Source of the DNA: Lunularia cruciata
Taxonomy: Eukaryota; Streptophyta; Marchantiopsida; Lunulariales; Lunulariaceae
Length of the DNA: 64,000 nucleotides
Direction: 5' to 3'
Assembly: GCA_948567375.1 (NCBI GenBank)
Contig: OX419756.1
Coordinates: 52,864,552-52,928,551, forward strand
The notes under the pieces are model-generated. The model was given only the letters and a program-made list of their open reading frames with translations, was not told the DNA's origin and did not search any database. Both the position numbers and the translations under genes were made by a program. Below, piece after piece: positions 35,984 through 46,046 of this stretch (position 1 is its first letter; the number at the start of each line of letters is the position of its first letter).

Positions 35984-36316
35984 TCAAGTGCATCTAGGAC
36001 ATAACCACTGTCCTTGAGGAACCGCCGTGAGGGGAGGAGTCATACATGCCATATGACATCCTCTCAAATAGCTATCACACACTAACATAGTACCAGCTCC
36101 ACCAGAAGAGCCACATAACATAAACCTCAAGCCTGCACGTACATGTGCCAAGTTTGGGTCCATAGAACCATCAATGTTTGGGAGGTGGCATGGTGCACAA
36201 TTGCACACATGATCCTTCCAAATAACACCATCATGTCCTTCAAACACAAGGACTCCAGATGGAAAAACCTCACAGACTCTCAAGATAGTGCGGCCTATAG
36301 AAACATCAAGTGTCAT
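35984..36316 (-). pseudogene. G2 pol C-terminus with PHD finger
   Basis: This 110-codon open frame ends pol. Residues 1-60 follow the integrase core (SGVLVFEGHDGVIWKDHV, then C38, C40, C43 and H44). Residues 68-109 fit a PHD finger (zinc-binding histone-tail reader): C68, S71 (Cys expected), C80, Y83 (Cys expected), H88, C91, then PPL and VPQGQWLCPRC with W104, C106 and C109. The spacing and the C-terminal G-x-W-x-C-P-x-C are characteristic of PHD fingers. The G1 copy (24200-24313) keeps the Cys at the position of Y83 and the Trp before the His, so these were probably present in the ancestor. The position corresponds to the chromodomain of chromoviruses. The two missing ligands make this copy non-functional. 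Confidence 0.78.
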
Positions 36317-36599
36317 CGGTGCTATCTGCTATAGATATACATAGTCTCCTAGATGAAATAGATGGATTGAGGGTCTATAACCTCCTCCTCAAATGGTAGC
36401 ATAGCGTAAAGTATCTCTATGTTGAGCAATTGCTAAGTTCTCAAAGGCCATCAGCATCACTCTCCAAAAGATCTTTGCCCGTTGAGAACATGCACTCATC
36501 CATACATGTGGGTCATCCAAGTCCAAAACTATAGTAGCATCTTGACAAATGGCGGCAGGTTAATCTGGATCTCATCCATAGAGTAGGAAGTAAGGAGAG

Positions 36600-37561
36600 A
36601 AGGATGCTAAGGAGGCTTGCCAATTGGATTGATAGCGGCATGGCCAACCAAGGTAATTAGAGATCCCAATCTCCCAAGTGGCCTCTCTAGAAACCATACT
36701 TTTGCAATCCTCTCTTCATCGTTTGAACCACTCTCTTTGCTAAGCCATTTGCCTCAGGGTGATCTCGGGAGATAGTATGGTGATCAATCAAAGCCTTGTC
36801 ACACAAGACCTAAAACTCCCCCAAGAACTTTGTACCATGATCAGTCAAAACCTCAAATGGTGCACCAAAATGACTAAGAACTCGATCCAAGAATGAGTAA
36901 GCTGTCCCTTCACTAGACTTGTCAGGAAGTGCCACCAACTCAATCCACTTGGAGAAGTTCTCCACCATCACCAAAACATACCGATGATGCCTCGCAATCA
37001 GCGGTAAAGGCTAGCAAAGTCCAAACTCCAATGATAACCCAATCCCATGATGGGTAATGGATGTAACTATGGCATAGGAGCATTGAATGATGCTCTAACT
37101 CGGTCACAAACCACACATCTAGCAACAAATTGCTATACCTTGGTCTGCATACCGCGCCACCAATAATGACTCTAGAGTAAGCTATATGTATGCTTGACTC
37201 CAAAATGTCCTAGCTCTTCATGAGCATGACAAACCAACTGTGGTCTCTGAGATAGAAGTAGTACTACTTGTACTCTACCATCCTCCCATACACGCAAAAG
37301 GTGTCTACCCTCCAATCTGAACCGTCTGGCTTGATCAAGGACACAATCTGTCTCCTTGGCCCCAACTTTGCCACCCACAACACCAGGGCAAAGATAGTCC
37401 ATCACTAAGACATCATCATGAATGTCTCGCTTAACTATTCTAATATATTCACTCTTTGGATCTATGACCTCAATAACTCCTCCTGTATACGCTGAGAGAG
37501 ATACTACCAAAGCCTTAGAAAATATACACAGAAAGGCAGATGCATGCCAACCTGGCACCAT
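36600..37561 (-). pseudogene. G2 integrase
   Basis: 37172-37561 (129 codons) carries the N-terminal region: CLCPG-like residues, then LVCHAHEELGHFGVKHTYSLL, the His pair of the HHCC zinc site (H-x5-GHFGVKH). 37110-37165 carries QQFVARCVVCD, the Cys pair. The core follows at 36940-37110 (WVIIGVWTL.., near LDFVGPL in G1) and continues broken to about 36600. Three frameshifts or stops. It is a retroviral-type DDE integrase, which matters because the split repeats of this element otherwise recall tyrosine-recombinase elements. Confidence 0.72.
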
Positions 37562-38240
37562 CTCCTCATCTGTCTCACCATGCCAACGTACTCTGGTCTG
37601 ATCTTGCTAGCTGGGACATGGGTTTCTACTCAACCCATCTGCATCACGATTCACCACTCCATGTTTGTGTACAACCATGAAATCATACTCCTATAAAATC
37701 AGAGCCCATTGTGCAAGCTTTCCTAAAAGCTTGTTGGACTCCATCAACCACTTCAGCGGGTGATGATCAGTGATGAGAGTGAAGGGGTTACCAAATAGGT
37801 AACATTGGAAATGTGCTACTGCCCAAACTGCTGCCAAGCACTCTCCCTCATATGAACTATACTTTGCCTATGCTGAATTGTTGGAGCGACTAGCATAGGC
37901 CACCATTAAATCCTTCCCCTCATCATCATGTTGGGTGAGCACTGCTCTAAGCCCCAACATACTCCAATTAGTATGAACCTGAAATGGTCATCCTCTGATC
38001 GGTCTTCAAAATAGGAGCAAATGTCAACCTCTCCTTGAGCTCTACAAAAGCTCTCTCCTGCTCATCTCCCCAACACCAGTCCTATGTAAGCTTGGTCAGC
38101 TTTGTCAAGGCCTTGGAAATGGCACTTAATCCTCTAACATAGCGGCAATAGAAGTTCACCAAACCAAGGAATGCTCACACTCTGCTCACATCCATAGGCC
38201 AAAGAATATGTGCAATAGCCTCCACCTTGGTCCGTTGAAT
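37562..38240 (-). pseudogene. G2 RNase H and RT connection
   Basis: The minus-strand reading gives VEAIAHILWPMDV, then a GLVNFY-like sequence and WGDEQERAFVELKERLTFAPIL (RT connection, 38010-38220). RNase H follows: LITDHHPLKWLMESNKLLGKL (37730-37800) and DADGLSRNPCP at about 37630, the usual RNase H end. Stops near 37960 and 37620. Confidence 0.72.
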
Positions 38241-39068
38241 ACCAAGTCCTCCCGGGTAGATAGTGTGACCCAAATACTCAACTTGCTCATGGAAGAACCT
38301 ACACTTCCCAAGATTTTAATTGAGTCCATGGGATCTCAACCTCTCAAACACCTCCAACAATTGTCTCTCATGATCCTCCATAGTAGTGCTATAGACCAAA
38401 ATGTCATCAATATAGCACCGAGAAAAATCCAATCCAGCTAGGATCCTATCCACGATCCTCTAGAACTCAATAGGAGCATTCTTCAACCCAAATGGTAAGA
38501 ACCTCCATGGATATAACACATCTTTGCCGTGAGGATCAATAGCCCAAAATGTTGTATTGGACTTATCCTCCTCCTTGATCGGCAACTGATGATATCCCGC
38601 TTGATGATCCAAAGCACTGAAGACCTTTGCATGCCCAATCACATCAAAAATCTCCTCCAGTGTAGGCATGGCATGTAGATCAGCCCTCATCTGTCGGTTG
38701 AGAGGACGGTAATCTCCATACATCTGCCTATCTATATAGTTGCCATGCATATCCTTCTTGGCTGGCATCATTGTTGCTGATGCATACTCTCCATGTGAAA
38801 TCTCCACCAAACCAACCTCAAAAAGGTCACTACTCTGGCTTTGAATCAATATCCTCTCCATGTCACTATAGCAATAAGGATGTCAGAAAACTGGTGTATT
38901 GCTAGTTAGCTTAATCCGTATACAAGGTCCCTTCAGAGCACCCAAATCCTTCATACTGAAGGCAAAACAACTTGTGTGACTCCTCAAGAACCTCCAAACC
39001 CTCCGTCTTTCCTCTCTAGTAAGCTTGTGTCCAAGATCTAGCTCCCAAGTATCGTCTGTAACTGTCAT
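38241..39068 (-). pseudogene. G2 reverse transcriptase
   Basis: The 133-codon open frame 38460-38861 carries the fingers and palm: YASATMMPAKKD, YRPLNRQMRADLHAMPTLEEIFD, SALDHQAGYHQLPIKEEDKS and FLPFGLKNAPIEF. The catalytic box YIDDILVYS is intact just downstream, near 38400-38425. Upstream, 38883-39068 holds the pre-RT linker LTREERRRVWRFLRSH and CFAFSMKDLG. Stops near 38880 and 38460 separate the pieces. A Ty3/Gypsy RT by sequence; the gene lies directly after the methyltransferase domain. Confidence 0.82.
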
Positions 39069-39399
39069 AGGAGTGGAAGACGTACTGACTAGCTACTACA
39101 CTAGGCTCTTGGGAGCAATAGTGTCATGCCTCCGACCACTAGAGGTCCCAACCTCTATCTGAAAACTCCCTCCACCCTATCTGCAAGCTCCACACGTCCT
39201 CTAGCTGCATCCCAAGTGGACCAAGGGTTTAATCCAAGTGGCCCATGCTCACCTGGATGGACTCCAAGTAGACCACTCTCCCTAGTAGCTACACGTTGTG
39301 TCCCAAGAATACCATGTCCACTCGGTCCATCGCTCCCAACATGTGCTTGAATCGTCTCAATAGGCATAAGGCTCACAAGTGTGCAAGTGGTGATGCCTA

Positions 39400-40470
39400 T
39401 CAAGCGCATTCTATGCTGCTCTGCCAAGCCAAGGCTCATAATCCAAGTCAAATAATTCAGGTCCATAGCCTGACCTAACACCTGACGCTGGGATGCCTTT
39501 GACATTGCTAGAACAACAATAATATCGGTGCAAAAACCCATCACCCGCTCTCTCTCATTGGCATTGGGCTCCACCAACTGCTATAATTGTGAGTCCCAAA
39601 CAAGTCTAGGTCCTGCTTCTCAAAAAGCATGAGAGCTTGGGAAACTCATGAGTGTGTGAAATCCAGCTCTTGGCTGTCCCACTAGGTTCACCACAGCCAT
39701 AGGTGACCTATCAGCCACTACCACTGTCTGAGACTAATGCCCAACATCCAAGATGTCATCAACAAGGATGTGGTAAAGTTGTTGAATCCCATCATAAGCA
39801 CCTTGTAAAACCTCTCTGGGTAAGAGGTTCATGCACCAAAGACAAAGACGATGAGCCCGTGATCCCACTCTGGCTGCATCTAACAATATAGCAGGTCCCA
39901 TCCAAGAATGGACCTGATGTGTACTCGTCACCACTTTGGTACAGGATCACCCATCAAAGGCACGTTCTCTAAAAGGTAAGCTGGAGAAACGGACTGATGA
40001 ACCTAGAGATATCATAGTATCCGTAACATCTCCCAAAACACACCAGAATGAGGATCCTAAAGACCCAAACCGTGGCCTGCACGTGCATGTCCTTGACATG
40101 GCCATCCAAAAATCACCAAGTGAATAGGCCCATGTCTCTCTAGGTCATGCACCCTCAGTAAGGAAATGCCTGCTGGTAGTGCCTTCTGGTAACCTCTAAC
40201 TGTTGACATCGGTAATAACTCCGGATACTGATAGGCCAAGTGTGCCACATGATGTAGAGAGACTCGCCTAGCAATCTCATCTCTCTCTACATACAAGTAC
40301 CTTTGTACTTGTATACCCGCCTATAATACCGCAGCTAGTCCAGTGCTAATCCCACCAAACAACTCCAATAGGCATATCCCCTCTATTGCATACTGCCAAG
40401 CAATGAGTGTGGTATCCAGAGGTGTCAAAGCAATCACCTCTGGAGGCTCATCCTCAAACTCATCTCCTAA
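39400..40470 (-). pseudogene. C5 cytosine DNA methyltransferase domain within G2 pol
   Basis: A domain between protease and RT shows the ordered motifs of C5 cytosine methyltransferases. Motif I: LLELFGGISTGLAAVL (FGG at 40351-40359). Motif II: YLYVERDEIARR (about 40270-40305). Motif IV: IFGWPCQGHARAG with the catalytic Pro-Cys-Gln at 40093-40101, followed by G-L-x-D-P-x-S-G-V-F-W-E. Motif VI: LLENV with Glu-Asn-Val at 39961-39969. Motif VIII region: DAARVGSRAHRLCLW (about 39845-39890). A motif IX/X-like end: ERERVMGF and QRQVLGQAMDLNYLTWI (39430-39560). Four in-frame stops and one frame change (near 39905) break it, but all signature residues remain. These enzymes transfer a methyl group from S-adenosylmethionine to cytosine C5. 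Motif X remnants recur in G1 at 30-212, so the domain belongs to the family. Confidence 0.88.
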
Positions 40471-40679
40471 TGGTAAAAAGGCTCCACTCCAAGCCTATTG
40501 CACCAATTGATTTGCATGCTGCTGCAACGCCTCCTCGGAACTCCACAATGGAACATCCAAGGTGGATAGAACAATCCCACTTGTACTCCAAATCCTAGTG
40601 ATCTCCTCTGGTACTGGAGTATCCTCTACATGGGCATTCCCCTCCAACAAGTCACCAGGCCAAGTAATTGCACCACTGA

Positions 40680-41257
40680 AAGCTTAAACTGATACTACCA
40701 TGGTCCCAGATTGTAGTGAGCCGAGACTGCCACTACTGAAGGGTACTAATAGGCGACATACCCCGCCAACCAGGTCTGTAAGAGGATGTTTCCTCCCAAT
40801 AGTCAATATTGAAACCCATGGAGTATAACACTGCTCTTCCAACTAGCACATCATATGACTCAATTATTGTTGCAATAGCTTGAGCTCTCACCATTGAGCT
40901 ATCAATCGGATGACCAGGCTGAACCTGGACCACAAGCTCCCTACTTGTGATGTACTATGTCGAACTACCACCTAAAGATGTTTGGATCTGAAATAGACAC
41001 CTCTCCACATCAGTTTTCCGTAACTCTAGACCAACCACTGCCGCCTTCCCCAACATAAGGGGTTGTGCACCAGAGTCTAACAAGACTCTTTATTGTGTAT
41101 AGACCTTCCTTGAAGGTCCCTCTAAACGGAAAATCCCCCTTTGGTTATCCAATAGGACAACACTTGGTGTGAACCACACTCTCTTAAAGGCCGGTCTAGC
41201 TGGCAACTCCTCCAATCTAACCGCTACTGCCTGCCATAAACCACTGGTCGCTAAATG
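40680..41257 (-). pseudogene. G2 protease
   Basis: Retropepsin-like region. On the minus strand, VLLDSGAQPLMLGKAAVVGL (DSG at 41069-41077) is the active-site loop with intact Asp-Ser-Gly. It is preceded by LEELPARPAFKRVW and FRLEGPSRKVY, and followed in 40733-40933 by SSMVRAQAIATIIESYDVLVGRAVLYSMGFNIDYW, matching the second half of a retrotransposon protease (the V-L-V-G-R dimer-helix motif). A stop lies just before the active site. The piece upstream of 41257 has been replaced by an E-family LTR fragment. Confidence 0.78.
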
Positions 41258-41577
41258 CCCATGCGAATAGATATTCCTTTCTACTTTTTGACTTTACTTG
41301 ACTTTTAGTCTAGTAACTTGAGTTACTATGGTAATTAGTAACTTTGGTACGTAACTATTTCACAAGTATATAAACAAGGGGTGAGGAGGTACTCATCATC
41401 TTTTCATTTGCAAGTATCTCTCTCACATTGAGTTCTCTAGTGAGCAATGTCTTGAGTCTTGGAGTGTTAGCCTTGGAGGAGTATGATGGAGTTGGGGTTC
41501 CTTGCCTTCTTAGTCCATGGTGCGCTACCATAATAACCATCAGAGATTCATCCTGAGTGAGAGACAGGCCGGCTCAC
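41258..41577 (+). mobile_element. Truncated LTR of family E inside G2
   Basis: This 320-bp segment matches the last part of the E 3' LTR (51690-51998) and, inverted, 48751-49072. Its right end ggccggctcaca looks like the true LTR terminus and abuts G2 sequence (aaacactggggctgg). Its left end is internal to the LTR and joins G2 protease-side sequence, with some G2 sequence missing compared with G4 (52705-52765). Confidence 0.75.
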
Positions 41578-42420
41578 AAAACACTGGGGCTGGGTCAACT
41601 CCCAATGTAAACATGTCACTAGCCGAAAACAAAGGATGCCGCATAATCAACTGAGTTGCCCCCAACATCATGCTAGACTCTATTTGTGTAGTAGTAGATA
41701 GCTGACTAGCAGGTAGTGCATCATGCACTCCATCACCACCTACCACACCTACACTAAGACGTCTAGGAACCATGGATGTTGTCTACAATGCCTTAGATAG
41801 TGTGAAAGCCTAGGGAAGTCTGACCTCTCTCCCAAACTCTCCTCTCTGTGGGTCCAACTCCATTGATGCTCCTCTAGGCTCTGGAGCACGTACTGCACTC
41901 CTAGTCATTGCTGCAGATGCATCCACCTATGTTGCTCCACACATGAAATCCAAAGCATCTCTATCACCAATATATGAGGTGGAAGCCTCAGCACCCAAAT
42001 CTGATCTCCTCTGAGCAATAGCCATACTAGCCAATCTCTGCTCCAACTGCTCAATCCGAGTAGCCATAACTATATCATAAGTAAGGGCAGGTACTGCACC
42101 CTTACAAGGTGTAAATCTTCTACCACCACCTCTACCACCTCAACCTCCATGAATTGGAGCTCCTCTACTACTTGCCATAGCAGCCCTACCACTCCGTAAC
42201 TCCGGGTGTAGGTCAAAACACCGATCACTAGTGTGACCAAATTTGTGGCAATGCTCACACTGCCTCTGTGCTGGCTGTGAAGCACCAGCGATATCAGGCC
42301 CACTGCCTTGAGTACACTCTCTCCTATGGTGAGGTCCACCACAAGTCTAGCAAGCAACACTACCACTCACTGGCTGCAGCTGACCTAAAATGAAGGTAAG
42401 GGTCTAACTACAATAGGCCT
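41578..42420 (-). pseudogene. G2 gag C-terminal part with two CCHC zinc knuckles
   Basis: Between capsid and protease, the minus strand reads a first knuckle near 42330-42360 (C-T-C-G-G-P-H-H-R-R-E-C type, first residues partly lost) and a second CEHCHKFGHTSDRC near 42210-42260 with the canonical C-x2-C-x4-H-x4-C. A Gly/Arg-rich stretch follows, then IEQLEQRLASMAIAQRR (42000-42060). The latter resembles a short coiled coil. Several stops and frame changes. The same knuckles occur in G4 at 45310-45470. Confidence 0.75.
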
Positions 42421-42714
42421 TCCACTCGCTCCATAGGATTTGGGCTGTCCACCCTATCCTCAAAAACCAACTGAGCGTGGTGCACTCTGCTGCACTCTAG
42501 AAGAAGTCACAGCCATGGATGAGGTCTCCCTACCAAATCTAGATGTCACCACCCTCTCCTCCACCATGTTGAGTTCAATATTCTCAGCCAAACCAAAGAC
42601 CACTGCCAAAGTAGGCAAAGTAGCCTACAACAACGTAGCATCACGAACTCTACATCATAACTTCCTGTCTAGTATCCCATACCAAAACTGGACTGCTTGG
42701 GCCTCAGTAACTCC

Positions 42715-43383
42715 CTAAGTGAAACCAATCAGCCGCCTCATGCGAGTGTTTGCCTTATCTAGGCTCTCTCTAGCCTTCCGCTGGAAATCCTGCAAGCTTC
42801 TTAGCTTGTCAGTCTGCACTCCCTGGTAGTTTTGCCTCAAACATAGGAAGAACTCCACCATAGGGTTAAACCCTAGTACCACACCACCTCCTCTAGTGGT
42901 ACTTCCACTTGTGGTAACACTATCTCCAACTAGTGCACCTCCACGAGCTCCACTAACACTACTTGAGCTAGAACTCGTAGGTACAGCCAATCTAGTCCTG
43001 GCCACCGAGCCTGAAGTGATAGAGATATAGTTTAGAGACCAATACTGTCTCCATAACTCAATCTCGTCCAAATAAGCTCTCTTGAACTCATGGTAGTCAT
43101 CCATTGGCGGACCCTCCAAGTGCTAAAACAACCCCTTCCATGCCATGAAGGGTGTGAACAAAGTTGGGTTCCGCATCTGTTGTAGATCATACCAACTATT
43201 GAACTCCAAGATGAAGTCATCCAACTCAATGGTACCCACTGTACCAGAGTAATGCCTAGGGCCTTTGGAGGCCCCATAAATCTTGTCCATGTCCCACAAC
43301 AACAATGCGGACACACCAAGTGCACTCTCAACTGAATCAACTCCCGTATCAAACTCCAACTCAGAGTCAATCTCCTTCCTCAT
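42715..43383 (-). pseudogene. G2 gag capsid region
   Basis: Begins at 43383 (MRKEIDSELEFD). After MDKIYGASKGPRHYSGTVG comes the capsid IELDDFILEFNSWYDLQQMR, TLFTPFMAWKGLF, then (in the open piece 42715-43119) YHEFKRAYLDEIELWRQYW, a Ser/Gly-rich insert, and VEFFLCLRQNYQGVQTDKLRSL..RMRRLIGF. A stop separates the two pieces near 43122. 42420-42714 continues to the knuckles without a clear open frame. The start is about 20 bases after the primer-site candidate, as expected. Confidence 0.78.
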
Positions 43384-43410
43384 TGGGATATGAGATACAA
43401 GCTGATATCA

Positions 43411-44452
43411 AGCACCACTTTGAGTAAACCCATAGTGTATTGCAAGGCTAACTCCTTTGGAATCTCCGACAAACTCCGTCGTGACAAAGTAACCACAACT
43501 GCAACCGCAAACTGCAATAGCAAGTACCCTACCAAGTGCCAACACCATCAAGTGCCAACACTAACCAAGCACCACCAAGTGCAAACACCAACTAAGCACC
43601 ACCAAGTGCCAATACCAACCAAGCACCACCAAGTGCCAAAACTAATGGAACAATGTCCACTAATGTAACTCTAACCAAGACAACTACACTAGGGGCAAGT
43701 GCAACCTATAACCTGCCATCACAACACGCATTCTCACAGTTTGTAGGTCATCACTTCCTACCTCACCAAAGAGAAACAAAGATAGTTTGACTCGTCATCA
43801 CTCCAACATCACTACCGAGAGCACACCAGAGCACCAATGCTCAAAATTCAGGGCACCTCATACAAGCACGTTGCACAAACAGAAAGCAAAGAATGGAGGG
43901 GGTCCAATCACAAGAATGCTAAACAACAACCCTCCATCTCATAAATCACAACAGGACCGACTCTACCACCATTTGGCATTTGACATAATTGGAGTACCTA
44001 TCTACTTCCTGAGCTACGGGGATCAATGAGGATTGGTTTCAAGTTCTTTTTGCCAAAATCTGATGTAACTCCTTCACAAAATCTGACGTAAAATCTGACA
44101 TAAATCCTAAAAATGGGTGACCACTAAATCCTCAGCTAACTCTTCACTCAAGCCAAATTGGAAAAACAAGTTTTGTCCAATCTTCAATTTGTGAGAATCT
44201 GCTCCCAACTCCACCTTCAATTTCAGTTTCTGAGCTCAACTCGTAACAAATTGGTCCTGAGCTCAAAATCATAGCTACCGCTTGAAAATTGCTTCTTCCT
44301 TTGCTCCAAATTTTGCCAATGCTTCTGCACACAAACTCTTTTAGGGAAATCTGAACTATGCAATCGAGACACCATGATCCACTGAGCTTGGAGATACCAC
44401 CAACACTTGCAGTTCATGTACCCAATTTCCCCCTAACTCACTTCTTTGATGT
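43411..44452 (-). other. G2 5' leader between A1 and primer site
   Basis: About 1 kb without a supported gene. Corresponds to 32548-34286 of G4. It includes a run of short repeats built on aagtgccaa and accaagcaccacc (43540-43640). The leader ends (minus strand) in tttactca ten bases before the primer-site match tgatatcagc. Confidence 0.6.
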
Positions 44453-44893
44453 AATCAGATCGTTTACCACTCAAATCAATCAAACTCAGATCAATACTTG
44501 ATCTGATCCTCAACAACTTGCCAATAATAGGGCATTGATTACAGTCAAGCCACATCGACTCTAGCTAAGAGACTCCAGGTGATGCTCACTGGCTTTTTGT
44601 CCACTCTAGCCAAGAACTCAAAGGCTCAAAATCAGAGAAGTGAGCTCTGGAGCTGCACACCTAGGATATACCCCTGATTTTGTCCTAGGTCTCCTCCCAA
44701 CGGTCCCGCTGACGGCACACCTGACGGTGCAGATGGTGCAAGTGACGGTGGATCCTGCCATGAAGTCAGTACCCTAAACCTGAAATCTGACCGTCAGAAA
44801 GTAGTTTATGAGTAATTGCCAAAATGCCTCTAACTACTATCACTAGAACTCCAATGTCCAAGCATCAAGATGCGGCACTACAAATGGCATGAC
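44453..44893 (-). repeat. G2 5' terminal repeat A1
   Basis: 441 bp matching A2 at 35016-35458. On the minus strand it starts gtcatgcc at the right edge, next to G4 gag sequence. No B repeat lies outside it, unlike at the 3' end. Confidence 0.8.
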
Positions 44894-44894
44894 G

Positions 44895-46046
44895 GAGAGC
44901 CTATGCAAGGCCTACACTTGCATGAGGCGGCTGATCAGTTTCAGTCAAGGAGTTACTTAGGTCCAAGCAGTCCAGTTTTGGTACGACATACTGGACAGGG
45001 AGTTGCAACATAGAGTTTGAGATGCTACTTTGCCTACTTAGGCATGCTACTTTGCCTACTTAGGCAATGGTCTTTTGTTTGGATGAGTGTATTGAGCTCA
45101 ACATGGTGGAGGAGAGGTGGTGACATCTAGATTTGGTAGGGAGACCTCATCCACAACTGTTACTTCTTCTAGAGTGTAGTAGAGTGCACCACGCCCAATT
45201 GGTTTTCAAGGATAGGGTGGACAACCCAGATCCTATGGAGTGAGTGGAGGGCCTAGTGGAGCTAGCCCTTACCTTCCTTTTCAGGTCAACAACAGCCATT
45301 GAATGGTAGTGTTGCTTGTTAGAATTGTGGTGGACCTCACCATATGAGAGAGTGTACTTAGGGCAGCGGATTTGATACCTTTGGTGCATCACAGCCGGCA
45401 CAAAGGCAGTGTGAGCATTGCCATAGATTTGGTCACACTAATGACCGGTGCTTTGACCTACACCTAGAGTAGGTCAAAGCAGAGAGTGGTAGGGCTGCAA
45501 TGGCAGGTGGTAAAGGAGCTCTTGTTCATGGAGGACAAGGTGGTAGAGGTGGTGGTAGAGGATCTACACCTAGTAGGGGTGCAATACCTACTCTTACTTC
45601 TAATATAGCTATCGCTACTTGGATTGAGCAGTTGGACCAGAGATAAGCTAGTATGGCCATTGCTCAGAGGAGATCAGGTTTGGGTGCTAAGGCTTCCACC
45701 TCATATGCTGGTGATAGAGATGCATCTACGGCAGTGATTAGGAGTGCAGTATGTGCTCTAGAGCCTAGAGGAGCATCAATGGAGTTGGACCCACAGAGAG
45801 GAGAGGTTGGAAGATAGGTCAGACTTCCCCAGTCTTTCATGCTATCCGAGGCATTACAGATGACATCCATGGCTCCTAGACGCCCTAGTGCAAGTGTGGT
45901 AGGTGGTGATGGGGTGCATGATGGACTACCTACTAGTCAACCACCTACTACTACACAGATTGAGTCTAGCATGATGTTTATGGTGCTTAGTTGATTATGT
46001 GGTGCCTTTTGTTTTCAGCCAATGGCATGTTTACATTGGGAGTTGA
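44895..46046 (+). pseudogene. G4 gag, C-terminal part with zinc knuckles
   Basis: Continuation of G4 gag after G2: MRRLISFSQGV-like start (44920-44960), VQFWYDILDRELQHR, then two zinc knuckles at about 45310-45470 (NCGGPHHMREC and CEHCHRFGHTNDRC), a Gly/Arg-rich stretch and ASMAIAQRRSGLGAKAS near 45650. A duplicated 20-base tract (atgctactttgcctacttagg) lies at 45020-45065. Stops near 44980, 45360, 45470 and 45815. The gene is cut at 46046 by K-family solo LTR D and continues for only about 60 bp at 52705. Confidence 0.72.

Larger units (their letters stand above)
34911..44894 (-). mobile_element. G2, full-length Ty3-type element with DNA methyltransferase and PHD finger
   Basis: This approx. 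9.98-kb element is inserted in G4 gag in the opposite orientation. The flanks are agaga (34906-34910) and ggaga (44894-44898), a 5-bp duplication with one mismatch, if the right end is placed at 44893. Gene order on the minus strand is gag, two CCHC knuckles, protease, C5-methyltransferase, RT, RNase H, integrase, PHD finger. It has repeat A1 at its 5' end and B1-A2-B2 at its 3' end. Stops and frameshifts are scattered, but most domains are readable. A partial LTR of family E (41258-41577) interrupts it between the knuckles and protease. Confidence 0.85.

Noticed and set aside
40057-40296. Reading the methyltransferase-like region as a host gene fragment captured in G2
   Set aside because: The same domain end is present at the same place in G1 (30-212), so it belongs to the family and was not picked up by this one copy.
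41258-41577. An independent 320-bp mobile unit (found here, at 48751-49072 inverted and at 51690-51998)
   Set aside because: The segment is the right-hand part of the family E LTR and shares its terminus, so truncated or inverted LTRs explain all three copies.
34911-44894. Classifying G2 as a DIRS/Ngaro-type element because of its split repeats
   Set aside because: The pol contains a retroviral-type integrase with HHCC region and Ty3-like RT, no tyrosine recombinase was seen, and a 5-bp target duplication is present.
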